From NCBI GenBank assembly GCA_963977625.1, contig CAXBPX010000069.1:1-5902 (forward strand): a DNA stretch of 5,902 bases. The letters run 5' to 3'. This document shows positions 5,230 through 5,902 of this stretch, in pieces (within the stretch, counting starts at the first letter, position 1; each line of letters begins with the position of its first letter). Made by a program: the position numbers and the translations under genes. The stretch is from ZLKRG08 sp963977625. GTDB lineage: Bacteria > Actinomycetota > Actinomycetes > Nanopelagicales > Nanopelagicaceae. The notes beneath the pieces were generated by a model. That model saw only the letters and a program-made list of their open reading frames with translations, was not told the origin of the DNA and did not search any database.

Positions 5230-5902
5230 TTATCACAGTCACCACAAATCCGTCGATAGACAGAACTCTAGAAATTGAGAAATTAGCGGTTGGTAGTGTA
5301 AATCGTGGCAAATTAACTTCAATTGATCCCGGCGGTAAGGGTGTAAACGTCTCCAGAGCACTTGCGGCGTTTGGAGTAGACACACATGCAGTTGTAGTTT
5401 GCGGAGATTTAGGTAGTGAGTGGTTTGCCAAAAAATTTGATGATTTGAATATCATCCATGATGTTTTAAGTGTTGAAGGTGTTACCAGAAGTAATATCAC
5501 CCTAAAAGAGGGCAATGGTTTCGTCACTAAAATAAATGAACCTGGTTTTAATCTGACCTCTGAAATTGTCGAAGATCTTAAACGCACTCTTTCTCATTTA
5601 AATTTGAAAGACTCTTGGGTGGTGCTAGCAGGACGGCTTAATCCAGGCGCTGATATCAATACATATAAAGTTATAGCAGAACTGGTTCGTAGCCATGGAG
5701 CATATGTGGCAATTGATGGCAGTGGCCCTGAATTTCGGGCTGCGCTTCAAGTTAAACCTGACTTGATCAAACCAAATCAATTTGAACTTGCAGAATTAGT
5801 TGGTCGACCTCTGAAGACAATTAATGATGTGATTTCAGCAGCTGAGGAAATTATCCAAAGTGGCGTAAAACAGGTGCTTTGTTCCTTGGGTAAAGAGGGC
5901 GC
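5226..5902 (+). CDS. fruK: 1-phosphofructokinase-like PfkB-family sugar-phosphate kinase (3' end outside window)
   Basis: The frame opens with ATG at 5226, overlapping the regulator's stop as ATGA, and stays open through the right edge, giving 225 complete codons of a family that is usually about 310 residues. The N-terminus MIITVTTNPSIDRTLEI corresponds to the substrate-binding TxNPxxD region of 1-phosphofructokinases. The first PfkB signature is at G36-G37-K38-G39-V-N41-V-S-R44. IDGSGPEF (about 165-172) and KPNQFEL (182-188) are the usual mid-protein motifs. The visible end, SLGKEGA, corresponds to the strand just before the catalytic GAGD motif, which lies outside the window. The enzyme would phosphorylate fructose-1-phosphate to fructose-1,6-bisphosphate with ATP in the cytoplasm. 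Tagatose-6-phosphate kinase belongs to the same subfamily and cannot be excluded. The DeoR-type neighbour supports the FruK reading, and a fructose PTS gene downstream would settle it. Confidence 0.87.
   Translation, partial: MIITVTTNPSIDRTLEIEKLAVGSVNRGKLTSIDPGGKGVNVSRALAAFGVDTHAVVVCGDLGSEWFAKKFDDLNIIHDVLSVEGVTRSNITLKEGNGFVTKINEPGFNLTSEIVEDLKRTLSHLNLKDSWVVLAGRLNPGADINTYKVIAELVRSHGAYVAIDGSGPEFRAALQVKPDLIKPNQFELAELVGRPLKTINDVISAAEEIIQSGVKQVLCSLGKEG

Noticed and set aside
5156..5587. 143-codon open frame on the - strand across the regulator/kinase junction
   Set aside because: It is antisense to the kinase start and PfkB signature, which are clearly coding on the + strand; the translation resembles no known family.

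Overview
The window looks like part of a chromosome from a low-GC, streamlined actinobacterium. The gene order ftsK / RodZ-like HTH membrane protein / rimO / pgsA, all on the + strand and tightly packed, is a known actinobacterial core block. The DNA is unusually AT-leaning for that phylum (many TTA leucine and AAA lysine codons, AT-rich wobble positions; judged by eye, not computed) and has almost no intergenic space. This fits the freshwater acI lineage (Nanopelagicales, Planktophila-like) best, but the assignment is inference from gene order and composition only.

Layout. Positions 1-1704 hold the 3' part of ftsK, open at the left edge. A 72-bp gap (1705-1776) carries a small hairpin and a -10-like element. 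The RodZ-like gene follows (1777-2511), then rimO 2 bp later (2514-3860), then pgsA overlapping rimO by 4 bp (3857-4399). A 77-bp spacer (4400-4476) with AT-rich palindromes, 11-bp-spaced direct repeats and a hairpin separates this block from a second unit: a DeoR-family regulator (best start 4477, to 5229) and, overlapping it by 4 bp, a PfkB-family 1-phosphofructokinase gene that runs off the right edge (5226-5902). No stretch over 300 bp lacks a gene, and I saw no tRNA, rRNA, CRISPR array or mobile element.

How the genes fit together. The first four serve housekeeping functions: chromosome translocation at the septum (FtsK), an envelope/morphogenesis-type membrane protein with a cytoplasmic HTH (RodZ-like), methylthiolation of ribosomal protein S12 (RimO), and the first committed step of phosphatidylglycerol synthesis (PgsA). 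The last two are probably a sugar-responsive module in which the DeoR-type protein controls its own spacer promoter and the overlapping sugar-phosphate kinase. Fructose-1-phosphate is the likely effector and substrate.

Nothing here is convincingly a previously undescribed system. The most interesting points are the regulatory architecture of the 4400-4480 spacer, the likely leaderless start and competing hairpins before the RodZ-like gene, and the presence of a sugar module where many actinobacteria carry cinA/clgR/recA.
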